Shown here piece after piece: positions 50,216-60,710 of a stretch of DNA of 64,000 bases. A program made the position numbers and the translations under genes. How positions within the stretch are numbered: the first letter of the stretch is position 1; each line of letters opens with the position of its first letter. Location: positions 186,001 through 250,000 of the forward strand of contig NZ_SBLB01000004.1 of the NCBI RefSeq assembly GCF_004138325.1. The letters run 5' to 3'. Source of the DNA: Spirosoma sordidisoli (GTDB lineage Bacteria > Bacteroidota > Bacteroidia > Cytophagales > Spirosomataceae). The notes under the pieces are model-generated. The model saw only the letters and a program-made list of their open reading frames with translations, was not told the origin of the DNA and made no database searches.

Positions 50216-52609
50216 TTATTCAGAGCGCAGGCTCTTGACCGGGTTCATCAGGGCCGCCTTGATACTCTGAAAACTCACCGTTAGCAGCGCAATGCCCACG
50301 GCCAGCAAACCCGCCAGCGCGAAGACCCACCACGACAAATCGGTGCGGTATTCAAACGTACCAAGCCATTGCCTGAGCGCATACCAGGCCAGTGGCGAAG
50401 CCAGCACAAGCGCGATCATAACCAGCATCAGAAAATCTTTGGAGAGCAGCCCGATAATACTGGCAACACTGGCACCCAGCACTTTACGGACGCCAATCTC
50501 TTTGGTGCGCTGTTCGGCAGTGAAGGCCGCGAGCCCAAACAGACCCAGACACGAGATCAGAATGGCCAGTATCCCGAAATAATTGACCAGTGTACTGACC
50601 TGCTGCTCAGCACTGTAAAGCTTTTCGTACGCTTCATCCACGAAATGGTACGTGAAGGGGTAGTTGGGGTTGACCTGTTTGGCCAGGCGTTCGAGATCGG
50701 CGATGGTCTGTGGCGTTTTCCCGGCGCGGGATTTCACCAGCAGATAGCTGTTTCCCAACGGATTATACAGCAGAATGACAGGGCTAATGGCTTCGTGGAG
50801 CGACTTTAGGTGAAAGTCTTTCATCAAGCCGATAATACGCCCTTTTCCCCGCCAGAATTTCACCTCCTGCCCTACCGGCGATTTCATCGACATCATCCGG
50901 GCAGCCGCTTCGTTGATAATATAGCTGGATGAATCGGCCAGACCCGTCGTTCTGAAATCACGGCCATCAAGCAACTTTATATTCATTGTCCGGATAAAAT
51001 CGCCCCCTACCTGTAAAATCGATACGTTGCTTTCGGTGGTTTGCGTCATACCCGGCCATTCCAGATCGCCGGATGAATTCTGTACGTTCATGGGCAGATC
51101 GCTGGATGTGGTGGCCGTCACTACCGATGGCTGACGCATCACCTCCTGCCGGAATGCTTCCGTTTTATTACCTTCGGTCAACGTGCCTTCCAGCGGCATG
51201 TAAATAAGGTTTTCCCGGTCGAGACCCAGGTTTTTGGTGCGCAGGTACATCATCTGCTGACCAACGACCAGCACACCCGCAATCAGGAAAATGGACAGCG
51301 AAAACTGAAAAACGACCAGTGTTTTTCGGAATAGAGCGGGGCCATGGCCAAGTTGCATTTTACCTTTCAGGATCCTGACCGGCTGCAATCCCGACAAAAA
51401 CAGGGCTGGATAACTTCCAGACAGAAAGCCCGTAATCAAGACCAGCCCGGCAAGACTTAACCAGAAAGCCGGACTCGCCAGGTCGATGGCCAGTTGTTTT
51501 CCAAATGTGGTGTTGAAGGTTGGCAAGACCAGCCAGACCAGCCCAATCGCCAGTACAACCGCCAGCAAACTGGTCAGCATCGACTCACTCAGAAACTGCC
51601 CGATCAGCGACGATCGCAAGGCGCCTACCACTTTCCGAACCCCTACTTCGCGGGCCCGCAGGGCTGAGCGGGCCGTGGCCAGATTGATGAAGTTGATACA
51701 GGCAATCAGCAAAATAAAAAGGGCTACCAACGAGAAAATTCGCACGTACTCGATGCGACCGCCTACAGCCTTTCCATTTTTATAGTCGGCATACAGATGC
51801 AGGTCCGTGATCGGTTGCAGCACCGGCCTTCCTATGTCGAAATTTTTGCCGGCAAAGCGGGGATAAATCATCTTCATGGCCGTTTCGGCCTGGGCCATCG
51901 TTACGTTGGGCTGTAGTCTGACAAACGTATAAAAGCTGACATTTCCCCACTTTGTCATCCAGTCCTGCTGCTGCACCTTCCAGTTTACGAGCCAGCCAAA
52001 TTGCAGACTGGACGCATGCGGCAGGTTTTCGATCACGGCGCCAACGACGTAGAGTTTGTCGTTGTCGAGCTGAAGTGTTTTGCCGAGGGCTTGTTGGTAG
52101 TCGGTGCCTGATCCGGTAAAGAAGTTCTCCGCAACGGCGCGGGTAATGACAATCTGATTGGTTTGAGCCAACGCAGCTTTGGGGTTACCGGCCAGCGCCG
52201 GCAGGTCGAACACGCCAAAAAAATCGTCGGTGGCATAATACCCCTTTACTTTATCTGACTTGTCGGCAGCCGATGGCCCCACCGATTTTAGTAGTAACTC
52301 CGGGCCGTAGTTGATCTTCGTCACAGCAGCTACTTCGGGGATATTCTTCGCAATGACTTCCTGGAGTGGGCCGGGGGTAACAGAGTTTGTTGCTATTTCG
52401 CCCGTGACCGGATGCTGAAAATTGACCCGCACGTAATGAATCGCTTCGGCATTGCGGAGAAACCGGTCGTAGCTCAGTTCGTCGCTCACCCACAGGCCAA
52501 TGAGCAAACTACAGGCCATACCGAGGGCCAGGCCAAACACATTGATACCCGAAAAGAGTTTGTTCTTGGCGAGATTCCGCCAGGCGATTTTGAGGTAGTT
52601 CGTCAGCAT
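50216..52609 (-). CDS. Large double-module FtsX/MacB-type ABC permease
   Basis: 797 aa, start MLTNYLKIAWRNLAKNK, first helix INVFGLALGMACSLLIGLWV. First coupling motif AREVGVRKVVGALRSSLIGQF, second KEIGVRKVLGASVASIIGLL, end MNPVKSLRSE. Same subtype as 19631 (YLRTKNLGLDRENLIY). It is the last gene of the array in transcription order and ends before a strong hairpin; 60 bp upstream is the next permease, with part of that spacer repeated at 60581. Confidence 0.9.
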   Translation of the reverse strand: MLTNYLKIAWRNLAKNKLFSGINVFGLALGMACSLLIGLWVSDELSYDRFLRNAEAIHYVRVNFQHPVTGEIATNSVTPGPLQEVIAKNIPEVAAVTKINYGPELLLKSVGPSAADKSDKVKGYYATDDFFGVFDLPALAGNPKAALAQTNQIVITRAVAENFFTGSGTDYQQALGKTLQLDNDKLYVVGAVIENLPHASSLQFGWLVNWKVQQQDWMTKWGNVSFYTFVRLQPNVTMAQAETAMKMIYPRFAGKNFDIGRPVLQPITDLHLYADYKNGKAVGGRIEYVRIFSLVALFILLIACINFINLATARSALRAREVGVRKVVGALRSSLIGQFLSESMLTSLLAVVLAIGLVWLVLPTFNTTFGKQLAIDLASPAFWLSLAGLVLITGFLSGSYPALFLSGLQPVRILKGKMQLGHGPALFRKTLVVFQFSLSIFLIAGVLVVGQQMMYLRTKNLGLDRENLIYMPLEGTLTEGNKTEAFRQEVMRQPSVVTATTSSDLPMNVQNSSGDLEWPGMTQTTESNVSILQVGGDFIRTMNIKLLDGRDFRTTGLADSSSYIINEAAARMMSMKSPVGQEVKFWRGKGRIIGLMKDFHLKSLHEAISPVILLYNPLGNSYLLVKSRAGKTPQTIADLERLAKQVNPNYPFTYHFVDEAYEKLYSAEQQVSTLVNYFGILAILISCLGLFGLAAFTAEQRTKEIGVRKVLGASVASIIGLLSKDFLMLVMIALVLASPLAWYALRQWLGTFEYRTDLSWWVFALAGLLAVGIALLTVSFQSIKAALMNPVKSLRSE

Positions 52610-52704
52610 GATTCTTAAAAAATGATGAGTGATAAATGATGAATGAGCTGATAACGACTGTGGCATTCATCATTCGGAACGTAGTGATCTCACCGGGTTC
52701 ATCA
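52575..52704. repeat. 130-bp perfect repeat over a permease gene junction, copy 1
   Basis: Identical base for base to 60581-60710 as read here, from TTCCGCCAGG to GGGTTCATCA. It spans the start of one permease gene, the 60-bp spacer and the end codons of the next. Confidence 0.85.
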
Positions 52705-55102
52705 GGGCCGCCTTGATACTCTGAAAACTCACCGTCAGCAGCGCAATGCCCACCGCCAGAAAACCTGCCAGGGCGAAGACCCACCACTCGATGTCGATCT
52801 TATAGGCGAAGTCCTGTAGCCACCGGTTCATAGCGTACCACGCAATGGGCGACGCGATCACGATCGCAATCAGCACCAGTTTCAGAAAGTCTTTGCTGAG
52901 CAACGTAATGATGCTGGCCACTGAGGCTCCCAGCACTTTCCGAACCCCGATTTCCTTGGTGCGCTGCCGGGTGGTGAAGGCCGCTAAACCGAACAGACCC
53001 AGACAGGCAATCAGCACGGCCAGCCCCGCGAAGATGCCAAACAACTGCCCCACGCGCTGCTCCGAAGCATACATCAGGCTGAAGCGTTCGCTCAGGAACG
53101 AATAGGTAAATGGCATATCAGTCTGCGCTTTCCAGCGTTGCTCAATCGTTTTCAGCAGGGCGGGCATATCGTCGGTTTTCACCCGCAGAGCCATCTGGTA
53201 ATTATCCTGTCCACGAAACAGGACCAACGGGGCAACTCGCTGCCGCATCGACTCGAAGTGGAAATCCCGCACTACGCCCACAATGGTGTACAGTCGCTGG
53301 ATTTCGCCACTCCCATCGCCGGCCGTTTTGAGCCGCTGGCCAATCGGGTTTTTCCAGCCGAATTGTCGGGCGGCTGCTTCATTGATCAGTATCGCCGAAC
53401 TGTCGGACGGAAAGGCTTTGGAGAAATTACGGCCCTGAGCCAGGCCAATGCCCAGCGTAGGGAGATAATCTTCATCAACGAAATAGTGGCGGTTGCGGTA
53501 GGTTTCGGGCTGGACCGATCCGTTGTCGGGCTGAAACGCATTGTTTCCACTGTTGGACGAACCGGCGGGCATGTACCCCGCCGACGTAACCCGCACCACA
53601 GGCGAGAGTTTGGCTATTTCGGCTTTGAACGCATCCAGTTTCGAGGCCAGCGTATAGGTGTCATTGAGAATCAGCACCTGCTCTTTATCAAAGCCCACTT
53701 TCTTGTTCTGGATATAGTTCAGTTGCCGGGAAACGAGTATCGTGCTGACAATCATAGTGATGGATACCACAAACTGCACCGTAACCAATGTATTGCGCAG
53801 CCAGCCGCTCCGTGCGCCAATGTTTACGGCACGGCCTTTCAGCACGCTCACGGGCCGGAATGCCGACAGCACAAAGGCCGGATAACTCCCCGCCAGCAAG
53901 CCAATCAGCAGGCAGGCCAGCCCAATGCCCGGCAACATCCAACCGGATACGATAGCCCCGATTCCGAACTGTTTGCCCGCCAACTGATTGAACCCCGGCA
54001 ACAACACGGCCACCAAAACCAACGCCAGTAGCAGGGCCAGAAACGTCAGCAATACCGATTCAGCCAGAAACTGACCCATCAGTTGCCCCCGTTCCGACCC
54101 CATCACCTTCCGCACGCCCACCTCTTTGGCCCGCCCCGCCGAACCCGCCGTTGACAGGTTCATGAAGTTGATACAGGCCAGCAACAGGATGAATCCGGCA
54201 ATGGCCACGAAGATGTAGATGTACTGGACATTGCTGTTGGGTTCAAGTTCATCTTCATAGTCTGAGTGCAGGTGAATGTCGGTAATGGGTTGAAACTGAA
54301 ACCGGAGCTGATCACCCTTACGGAGGAATTCTGCCAGACTGATTCCCAGAAACTGCGGTAATTCCGGCCCGATATACCGCGCCACCATTTCAGTGCTTTT
54401 GGCCCGGAGTTGGTCAACGGAGTAGCCCTCTCGCAACAGCAGGTAGGTGTGCATCGCGTCGTTCAGCCACTTACCGCTCTGTTTTATGGAGCGCATCGAA
54501 CAGAAAAAATCATAGTGGAAATGTGTGTTCGACGGTACGTCTTCGCATACGCCCGTCACCCGAAACGCGCCCTTATCGCCCATCGTCAGCGTTTGACCAA
54601 CCGGGTTTTGATCGCCAAAATACTTGCGGGCCGTTGTCTGGGTCAGCACCACTGTGTTGGGTTCGGTGAGCATCGTTTTCGGATTTATGCCCGAATAATT
54701 CGTTGCCAGCGGAATGGACAGGATGGTAAAAAAGTTGGAATCGACGAACGCAACGTGTTCTTCCTTAAAACTATCCGTGCCGTGCTTGACGATAAACGAA
54801 CCATCCGTATTTAAGCGCGTGGCTGCTTCGACACCCGTATAATCCCGGACTAATGCCGATGCCGCAGGTGCGCCAGCCCCTGCCGCGTTGATGTCGGTTC
54901 CGCCTATCCGTCCGTGGGTAGTCATGCGGTAGATGCGGTCAGCGTGGGTATGGTAACGGTCGTAGCTCAGTTCGTGCAACACGAAGAGAACGATAAGCAG
55001 ACAGGTAGCCAGTCCAACCGCCAGCCCGACGATGTTGATAGCCGAAAAGATCTTATTACGGAGCAAATTCCGCCAAGCGATTTTGAGATAGTTCGTCAGC
55101 AT
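52670..55102 (-). CDS. Large double-module FtsX/MacB-type ABC permease
   Basis: 810 aa, start MLTNYLKIAWRNLLRNK, first helix INIVGLAVGLATCLLIVLF. Coupling motifs AKEVGVRKVMGSERGQLMGQF and KEIGVRKVLGASVASIITLL; end MNPVRSLRSE. Same subtype as 16362. An in-frame ATG at 55114 is immediately after the upstream gene's stop (TAAATG), so the two are translationally linked. Confidence 0.9.
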   Translation of the reverse strand: MLTNYLKIAWRNLLRNKIFSAINIVGLAVGLATCLLIVLFVLHELSYDRYHTHADRIYRMTTHGRIGGTDINAAGAGAPAASALVRDYTGVEAATRLNTDGSFIVKHGTDSFKEEHVAFVDSNFFTILSIPLATNYSGINPKTMLTEPNTVVLTQTTARKYFGDQNPVGQTLTMGDKGAFRVTGVCEDVPSNTHFHYDFFCSMRSIKQSGKWLNDAMHTYLLLREGYSVDQLRAKSTEMVARYIGPELPQFLGISLAEFLRKGDQLRFQFQPITDIHLHSDYEDELEPNSNVQYIYIFVAIAGFILLLACINFMNLSTAGSAGRAKEVGVRKVMGSERGQLMGQFLAESVLLTFLALLLALVLVAVLLPGFNQLAGKQFGIGAIVSGWMLPGIGLACLLIGLLAGSYPAFVLSAFRPVSVLKGRAVNIGARSGWLRNTLVTVQFVVSITMIVSTILVSRQLNYIQNKKVGFDKEQVLILNDTYTLASKLDAFKAEIAKLSPVVRVTSAGYMPAGSSNSGNNAFQPDNGSVQPETYRNRHYFVDEDYLPTLGIGLAQGRNFSKAFPSDSSAILINEAAARQFGWKNPIGQRLKTAGDGSGEIQRLYTIVGVVRDFHFESMRQRVAPLVLFRGQDNYQMALRVKTDDMPALLKTIEQRWKAQTDMPFTYSFLSERFSLMYASEQRVGQLFGIFAGLAVLIACLGLFGLAAFTTRQRTKEIGVRKVLGASVASIITLLSKDFLKLVLIAIVIASPIAWYAMNRWLQDFAYKIDIEWWVFALAGFLAVGIALLTVSFQSIKAALMNPVRSLRSE

Positions 55103-55114
55103 ACTTCTGAGCAT

Positions 55115-57559
55115 TTATTCACTACGTAACGATTTGACCGGATTCATCAGGGCCACTTTGACGCTCTGAAAACTCACCGTCAGCAGGGCAATAGTCACGG
55201 CCAGTGTTCCGGCCAGCGCAAACACCCACCACTCGATGTCGATCTTATAGGCGAAGTCCTGTAGCCACCGATTCATGGCATACCAGGCCAGGGGTGAGGC
55301 AACGACAATAGCCACCAGCACCAGTTTCAGAAAGTCTTTGGAGAGCAGCGTAACAATACTGGCAACACTAGCCCCCAGCACTTTACGAACGCCGATCTCT
55401 TTGGTGCGCTGCTCGGCGGTGAACGTCGCCAGACCAAACAGGCCCAGGCAGGCGATGAAAATGGCCAGCACCGACGCGATGGTGAACACCTGCCCGTATT
55501 GCTGCTCACGGCGGTACTGCTGATTGTAATGGTCATCCACGAAATAATAGGCAAAAGGGTTGCCGGGATAGGCAGCCTTGTACAGCCGCTCTAACTCAGC
55601 CAGTTTGCGCGGCAGATCGTCGGTGGTGAGTTGTATGGTTAAATCACCCACCGAACGACGGGGCAGGAAAATAACGGGGTCGATCAACTGCCGCAATCCC
55701 TGATGATGATAGTCGTTTACCACCCCCACAATTTCGTAGCCAGTCGTTCCCCAGTTAATGGATTGACCAACCGCCTGGGCAGCCGAGGCAAACCCCAACT
55801 GCCGGGCCGCCGTTTCGTTGACAAGTAGTTTCGCACTTTTCTCCCAGGCCAGTTCGGCCTCCTGCTGGGTGAAGTTCCGGCCAGCGGCCAGTTGAATACC
55901 GTAGGTAGCCAGAAAACGGTTGTCGATAACGCCCATTGAGTAGCCTTGTTTGTCGGCTTGCGGGCGTGGGTTCTGTTTGGCAATGCCCGTTGTGGAGAAG
56001 TCATGCGGGTTACCAGGTGCGCTGCCCGTCAGGCAAAAGCTTTTTACGTAGGGCCGTTGCAAAAGCTGCTGTTCCAGCGCATTCATGCGGGGTTTTAGGG
56101 CCGCTTCCTCCCCAACCGACGGTCGCTGAATCACGACTCGCTGGGCCAGTTGAACGCCGAGGTTCGTGCGCTGCATATACTGCAATTGGCGGTAGAGCAC
56201 GAACGTACCGACCATCAGGGCTACCGACGCGCTGAACTGCGCCACGACCAGCGTCTGCCGCAGCCACCCGCTCCCTGCCTGCTGGCTGCCTTTCAGGGTT
56301 TGTCGGGGTTGGAACGAGGCCAACGCGAAGGCCACGTAGCCGCCCGATGCCAACGTGCCGACCAGGAGCAGCCCCAGCCCGGCCAGTCCAAAACCACCCG
56401 ATGCCAACATACCTACTGATAAATCCTGCTGCACAAAATCATTATAAAAAGGCTGCAGAGTCACCATCAGCGCCAAAGCCAGCCCTACACCCAGCCCATT
56501 GAGCAGTACCGATTCGCCCAGAAACTGCCCCATGAGTTGCCCCACTCCCGCGCCAACCACCTTCCGAACGCCTACTTCTTTGGCCCTTTTGAGTGCCCCG
56601 GCCGTCGATAGATTCACGTAGTTAAACCAGGCGATCACCAGAATCAGGCCCGCGATGCCGCCGAGCAGGTAAATGAACCCTAAGCTTCCCGCAGTCCGGT
56701 AGGGCGTACTCAGCGAAGCGGCCAGGTGCATGGTGGTAGCGGGCTGAAGCAGTAGAATGCTCTTATCGTCGGGGGTGGCTTGTTTTTTGTAAGCGTTGAA
56801 CTTGGCTTCCAGTGCGTGATAATCGGCGGTGCCGGGGCCTTTAGGTTCGGTTAGCTGAAGAAACGTGGTCAGGTAGTTCCCGTTGAACCCGTCGAGCCGC
56901 GCCCAGTCGTTGCCATTGAGGTTGGCGGGGTTGGCCAGCGTTTGTAGCGAAAACACCGCGTCGAACTGAAAATCAGAGTTGGGCGGCATATCGGCATAAA
57001 CGGCAGACACGGTGTAGAGGGTCTTGCCAAATCGGTTGTTGAGCGTCAGCGACCGGCCAACGGCCTTATCGGTGCCAAAATAGGTCCGGGCCTTTGTCGC
57101 CGACAGGGCCACCGTGTTGGGCTGAAGCAGGGCCATAGCGGCTCTGCCCTGCACGAGCGGAAACGTGAAGAGTGTGAAGAAACTCGCATCGGCATACACC
57201 AGTTTGTCTTCCCGGAAAGCCTGTGGCGCCCCCTTGGTTCGTTCTGCGGTAATGATTCCGTTGGCCGAATGCTCGGCAATGCGGCAGTACGCACGCACAT
57301 CGGGAAACGTTTGCTTCACCAGTGGGGCAATGGCCGGGGCCATATCGGTATACACGTTCCCATCTTCATTCTGACCCGTCAGGCGGTAGAGCGACGGCAG
57401 CTTTTCATGAAACCTATTGACGCTTCGCTCAAAGCTGATATATTCCATAATTAGCCCGAAGACGGCAATACCCAGCGCGAGGCCGACCATGTTGACGATT
57501 GAAAAAACCTTGTTTTTCCAAAAACTGCGCAGGGTGATTTTGAGGTAAGAGCGAAGCAT
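55115..57559 (-). CDS. Large double-module FtsX/MacB-type ABC permease
   Basis: 814 aa, start MLRSYLKITLRSFWKNK, helix IVNMVGLALGIAVFGLIMEY followed by ISFERSVNRFH, the 'EY-SFERS' subtype also seen at 60676. Coupling motifs AKEVGVRKVVGAGVGQLMGQF and KEIGVRKVLGASVASIVTLL; end MNPVKSLRSE. Only 9 bp from the GIN-domain gene upstream of it. Confidence 0.9.
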   Translation of the reverse strand: MLRSYLKITLRSFWKNKVFSIVNMVGLALGIAVFGLIMEYISFERSVNRFHEKLPSLYRLTGQNEDGNVYTDMAPAIAPLVKQTFPDVRAYCRIAEHSANGIITAERTKGAPQAFREDKLVYADASFFTLFTFPLVQGRAAMALLQPNTVALSATKARTYFGTDKAVGRSLTLNNRFGKTLYTVSAVYADMPPNSDFQFDAVFSLQTLANPANLNGNDWARLDGFNGNYLTTFLQLTEPKGPGTADYHALEAKFNAYKKQATPDDKSILLLQPATTMHLAASLSTPYRTAGSLGFIYLLGGIAGLILVIAWFNYVNLSTAGALKRAKEVGVRKVVGAGVGQLMGQFLGESVLLNGLGVGLALALMVTLQPFYNDFVQQDLSVGMLASGGFGLAGLGLLLVGTLASGGYVAFALASFQPRQTLKGSQQAGSGWLRQTLVVAQFSASVALMVGTFVLYRQLQYMQRTNLGVQLAQRVVIQRPSVGEEAALKPRMNALEQQLLQRPYVKSFCLTGSAPGNPHDFSTTGIAKQNPRPQADKQGYSMGVIDNRFLATYGIQLAAGRNFTQQEAELAWEKSAKLLVNETAARQLGFASAAQAVGQSINWGTTGYEIVGVVNDYHHQGLRQLIDPVIFLPRRSVGDLTIQLTTDDLPRKLAELERLYKAAYPGNPFAYYFVDDHYNQQYRREQQYGQVFTIASVLAIFIACLGLFGLATFTAEQRTKEIGVRKVLGASVASIVTLLSKDFLKLVLVAIVVASPLAWYAMNRWLQDFAYKIDIEWWVFALAGTLAVTIALLTVSFQSVKVALMNPVKSLRSE

Positions 57560-57568
57560 GGCGTTGGT

Positions 57569-58207
57569 TTATTTAGAGGGTTTGGCAACATTGATAACCC
57601 GAGCGTGTCCGGTCCTGACTTCGTTCACGGTTTGCGCATTGACGCGAAGAGTTGCGTTGGCCTGTGCCACCACATTGGTCGTTTGCGTAAGTAGCCCGTC
57701 GGCTCGAACACCACCATTGGCGGCACTGGCCACATTGAAGATCTCGACCTTGCCCCGTAGCGTGACGTTGCCATTGGCCTGGTTAGTCAGGTCGAAGGAT
57801 ACTCCGCTTAGGCCAGTCACCAGCACGTCGCTGTTCGACCCGTGTCGGAGACCAAGGAGCCGGGGGGTTCGGATCGTAACGCTGATGGTCGATTGACTGA
57901 TCCAGAAGGGTTTACCTGATGGCTCGGCAAACGATAGGTTCAGGATGTTCTCCTGCTGATCGATCCGCAGGAACGGGCGCAGGTTATCGTCCAGGCTGAT
58001 GGCCACCGATGATTCAGGACCACCGACCTCAACGGTAATTCTGGCCGGAAACTGCTGCGTCTGAATCTCGGTGAACGGGGGCACAGACTTAACTTCCCGC
58101 ACGACGCGTCCGCTGCCGCGCAGCTCATGAGCGGAGCTGTATTTGGGGTCCTGCGCTTGCAGGGTAGCTGACAACAGCCCGAGAAGAGCAACAAAGATTG
58201 TTTTCAT
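57569..58207 (-). CDS. Secreted GIN-domain (DUF2807) beta-helix protein
   Basis: 212 aa with signal peptide MKTIFVALLGLLSATLQAQ. Core: SVPPFTEIQTQQFPARITVE, LRIDQQENILNLSF, then repetitive beta-helix turns (LVTGLSGVSFDLTNQANGNV, LRGKVEIFNVASAANGGV). Typical of GIN-domain envelope proteins of Bacteroidetes, possibly adhesive. It lies inside the permease array, 17 bp after one permease and 9 bp before the next, so it is co-transcribed and may be a cargo or partner. Confidence 0.87.
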   Translation of the reverse strand: MKTIFVALLGLLSATLQAQDPKYSSAHELRGSGRVVREVKSVPPFTEIQTQQFPARITVEVGGPESSVAISLDDNLRPFLRIDQQENILNLSFAEPSGKPFWISQSTISVTIRTPRLLGLRHGSNSDVLVTGLSGVSFDLTNQANGNVTLRGKVEIFNVASAANGGVRADGLLTQTTNVVAQANATLRVNAQTVNEVRTGHARVINVAKPSK

Positions 58208-58224
58208 AAACGAGCGCTTAGAGA

Positions 58225-60615
58225 TCATTCGGAACGCAGCGATTTCACCGGGTTCATCAGGGCCGCCTTGACGCTCTGAAAACTGACCGTCAGCAGGGCG
58301 ATGCCTACCGCCAACGTACCGGCCCCCGCAAACACCCACCACTCGATGTCGATCTTGTAGGCGAAGTCCTGTAGCCAGCGGTTCATGGCGTACCCCGCAA
58401 TGGGCGAGGCAATCACAATGGCTACCAGCACCAGCTTCAGGAAATCTTTAGAGAGCAGCGCGACGAGGCTGGCCACCGACGCGCCCAGCACTTTGCGGAC
58501 ACCGATCTCTTTAGTGCGCTGCTCGGCGGTGAACGCGGCCAGACCAAACAGACCCAGGCAGGCAATGAAGATAGCGATACCCGAAAATGCCAGGAACAAG
58601 CTCCCTTTCTGCTCGTCGGAGCGGTATTGCGACGAGAAGGTTTGATCCAGAAAGGTGTATTCAAACGGTTGATTTGGGTTAACGGCTTCGTACATTTTCT
58701 TTACGTAGGCCAAAGCAGTCGGTACCTGCTGTGGCGATACCCGAATCAATAGATGGTCGCCTGGTTTTTTAGAACGAACCAGCACCAGCGGTTCGATCCT
58801 GTTGTGCAACGAACGCAAATGGAAATCGCTGATGACACCGGCAACTTCCACTCGTTTTGCGTCGAGTTCGACTAAGCCCGTGGTGCGGTTTTTCCAGCCC
58901 AGGCGCTTCAGCATCGCTTCATTGATAAATACTGCACCAGCCGAGTCAGCCATTGGCCCGGCTGTAGAGGCACTGCCTTCTTTCAGTTTTATCTGGAGCA
59001 CGTCAAGAAAGTGTTCGTCAACCCGGAAATGCTCGGTACTGACTGGCTGCTCGGTTCCACGGGCGTAGAAATCGAACGTACTCTTGTTGTTCATTTCACC
59101 ACCAATTGAGCCATTGGTTAAACTCACGCCTTTGATCAGCGGGCTTTGTAACAACCTGTTCTTTAGAGAATTGGCAGACAATTGAACCGACGGCACTTTG
59201 AGCGGAATGTTGAGCACCTGCTCCTGATTAAAGCCCAGTTGGGTATGGCGCATGTATTGCAGTTGCTGGTAGACGACAAGTGTCCCCACAATCATGGCTG
59301 TCGAAATCGTGAACTGAAGCACGACCAACGATCTGCGTAGTAAAGCAGCTTTCCCACTGACTGAAACGCTTCCTTTCAGCACCAGAGCTGGCTTAAACCT
59401 GGAGAGCACAAAGGCCGGGTAAAGCCCACTGATCAAGCCAATTAGTAAGGTAAAGCCAACGAGTAGCGCAGCCGTTCGAGGACTTGCTACATCAAGTGTC
59501 AGCGATTTGTCCGTAATGGCGTTGAAAAAGGGCAGCAGTAAAACGAACAACAGTAGGCTCAAAAGAATAGCCAGAAACGACACCAACAGCGATTCGGTCA
59601 GAAATTGCCCAATGAGTTGAAGCCGACCTGAGCCAATGGCTTTGCGAACGCCGATCTCTCTGGCTCGCCCGGCAGAGCGAGCCGTGGCCAGATTCACGTA
59701 ATTGACAATGGCAATGAGCAGAATAAATAAGCCAATGGCTGAAAACGTGTACACGAAGGCCATATTCCCGCCGTTTTCTTCGCCCATCAGGTGCGTCGAG
59801 TGCAGGTGTATATCGGCCAATGGCTGAAACGTAATCTCGAAAGTCACCTTCGAATCACCCTCTGCTCCAATGGCCCTGGCTATGTATTTTTGGTAGAACG
59901 CGGCCATTTTGCTTTCCAGTTGTGGCTGGTCACTTGCCTGGTTCAGCAACACATAGATTTTTGAGCCAAAATTGTCCCAACCATTCAGATTGATGGTACT
60001 GGCAGCCGTATTGGAGTAAGGCAGAATCGCGTCGAACTGCAAGTGATGATTCAGGGGTACCTCCCTGATGACACCCGCCACCGTAAACGGTAGCTGTTCT
60101 TTCACCCTGACAACGCTACCCAGTATGCCGTCTGTCTTCCCGAACAGCTTAAGAGCCATCGTCTGCGTCAGAATCAAGCTGTTAGGGCTGATGAACGCGG
60201 TTTGTGGACTTCCCTCGATAAATTGATAATCGAAAAAAGTAAAGAGCGTCGAGTCTGCGAAGATGACGTTTTTGGCGTACAGGGCTTTCTCGCCAACCCG
60301 GAGCAAAGTTTCAGTGCCCGTTTTTACCCGCAATACGTTTTGTATTTCGGGATATTCCTGTTGCAAAGCCGGGGCCATTGGGGCCGATCCAACGCCCATT
60401 TTGTATTCATTGTCGGCCCACTTAATGTGCAGATTCAGGCGAAAAATCCGGTCGGCGTTCGCGTGAAATCGGTCGTAGCTTAGTTCGTCGCTGACGTAAA
60501 GCCCCAACAGTAAAGCGCAGGTCATGCCACCGGCCAACCCCAGTAACGTAAGCGCGCTGTAGGTTTTGTTACGAAGCGAGTTCCGCCAGGCGATTTTGAG
60601 GTAGTTCGTCAGCAT
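58225..60615 (-). CDS. Large double-module FtsX/MacB-type ABC permease
   Basis: 796 aa, start MLTNYLKIAWRNSLRNK, helix LTLLGLAGGMTCALLLGLYV, then SDELSYDRFHANADRIFRL. Coupling motifs AREIGVRKAIGSGRLQLIGQF and KEIGVRKVLGASVASLVALL; end MNPVKSLRSE. The first 12 codons and the spacer are covered by the 130-bp repeat copy 2. Confidence 0.9.
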   Translation of the reverse strand: MLTNYLKIAWRNSLRNKTYSALTLLGLAGGMTCALLLGLYVSDELSYDRFHANADRIFRLNLHIKWADNEYKMGVGSAPMAPALQQEYPEIQNVLRVKTGTETLLRVGEKALYAKNVIFADSTLFTFFDYQFIEGSPQTAFISPNSLILTQTMALKLFGKTDGILGSVVRVKEQLPFTVAGVIREVPLNHHLQFDAILPYSNTAASTINLNGWDNFGSKIYVLLNQASDQPQLESKMAAFYQKYIARAIGAEGDSKVTFEITFQPLADIHLHSTHLMGEENGGNMAFVYTFSAIGLFILLIAIVNYVNLATARSAGRAREIGVRKAIGSGRLQLIGQFLTESLLVSFLAILLSLLLFVLLLPFFNAITDKSLTLDVASPRTAALLVGFTLLIGLISGLYPAFVLSRFKPALVLKGSVSVSGKAALLRRSLVVLQFTISTAMIVGTLVVYQQLQYMRHTQLGFNQEQVLNIPLKVPSVQLSANSLKNRLLQSPLIKGVSLTNGSIGGEMNNKSTFDFYARGTEQPVSTEHFRVDEHFLDVLQIKLKEGSASTAGPMADSAGAVFINEAMLKRLGWKNRTTGLVELDAKRVEVAGVISDFHLRSLHNRIEPLVLVRSKKPGDHLLIRVSPQQVPTALAYVKKMYEAVNPNQPFEYTFLDQTFSSQYRSDEQKGSLFLAFSGIAIFIACLGLFGLAAFTAEQRTKEIGVRKVLGASVASLVALLSKDFLKLVLVAIVIASPIAGYAMNRWLQDFAYKIDIEWWVFAGAGTLAVGIALLTVSFQSVKAALMNPVKSLRSE

Positions 60616-60710
60616 GATTCTTAAAAAATGATGAGTGATAAATGATGAATGAGCTGATAACGACTGTGGCATTCATCATTCGGAACGTAGTGATCTCACC
60701 GGGTTCATCA
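60581..60710. repeat. 130-bp perfect repeat over a permease gene junction, copy 2
   Basis: Second copy of 52575-52704, 8006 bp away in direct orientation. It covers the start of the gene at 58225-60615 and the end of the gene at 60676. Direct copies could recombine and delete two permease-sized genes plus the GIN gene. Confidence 0.85.
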
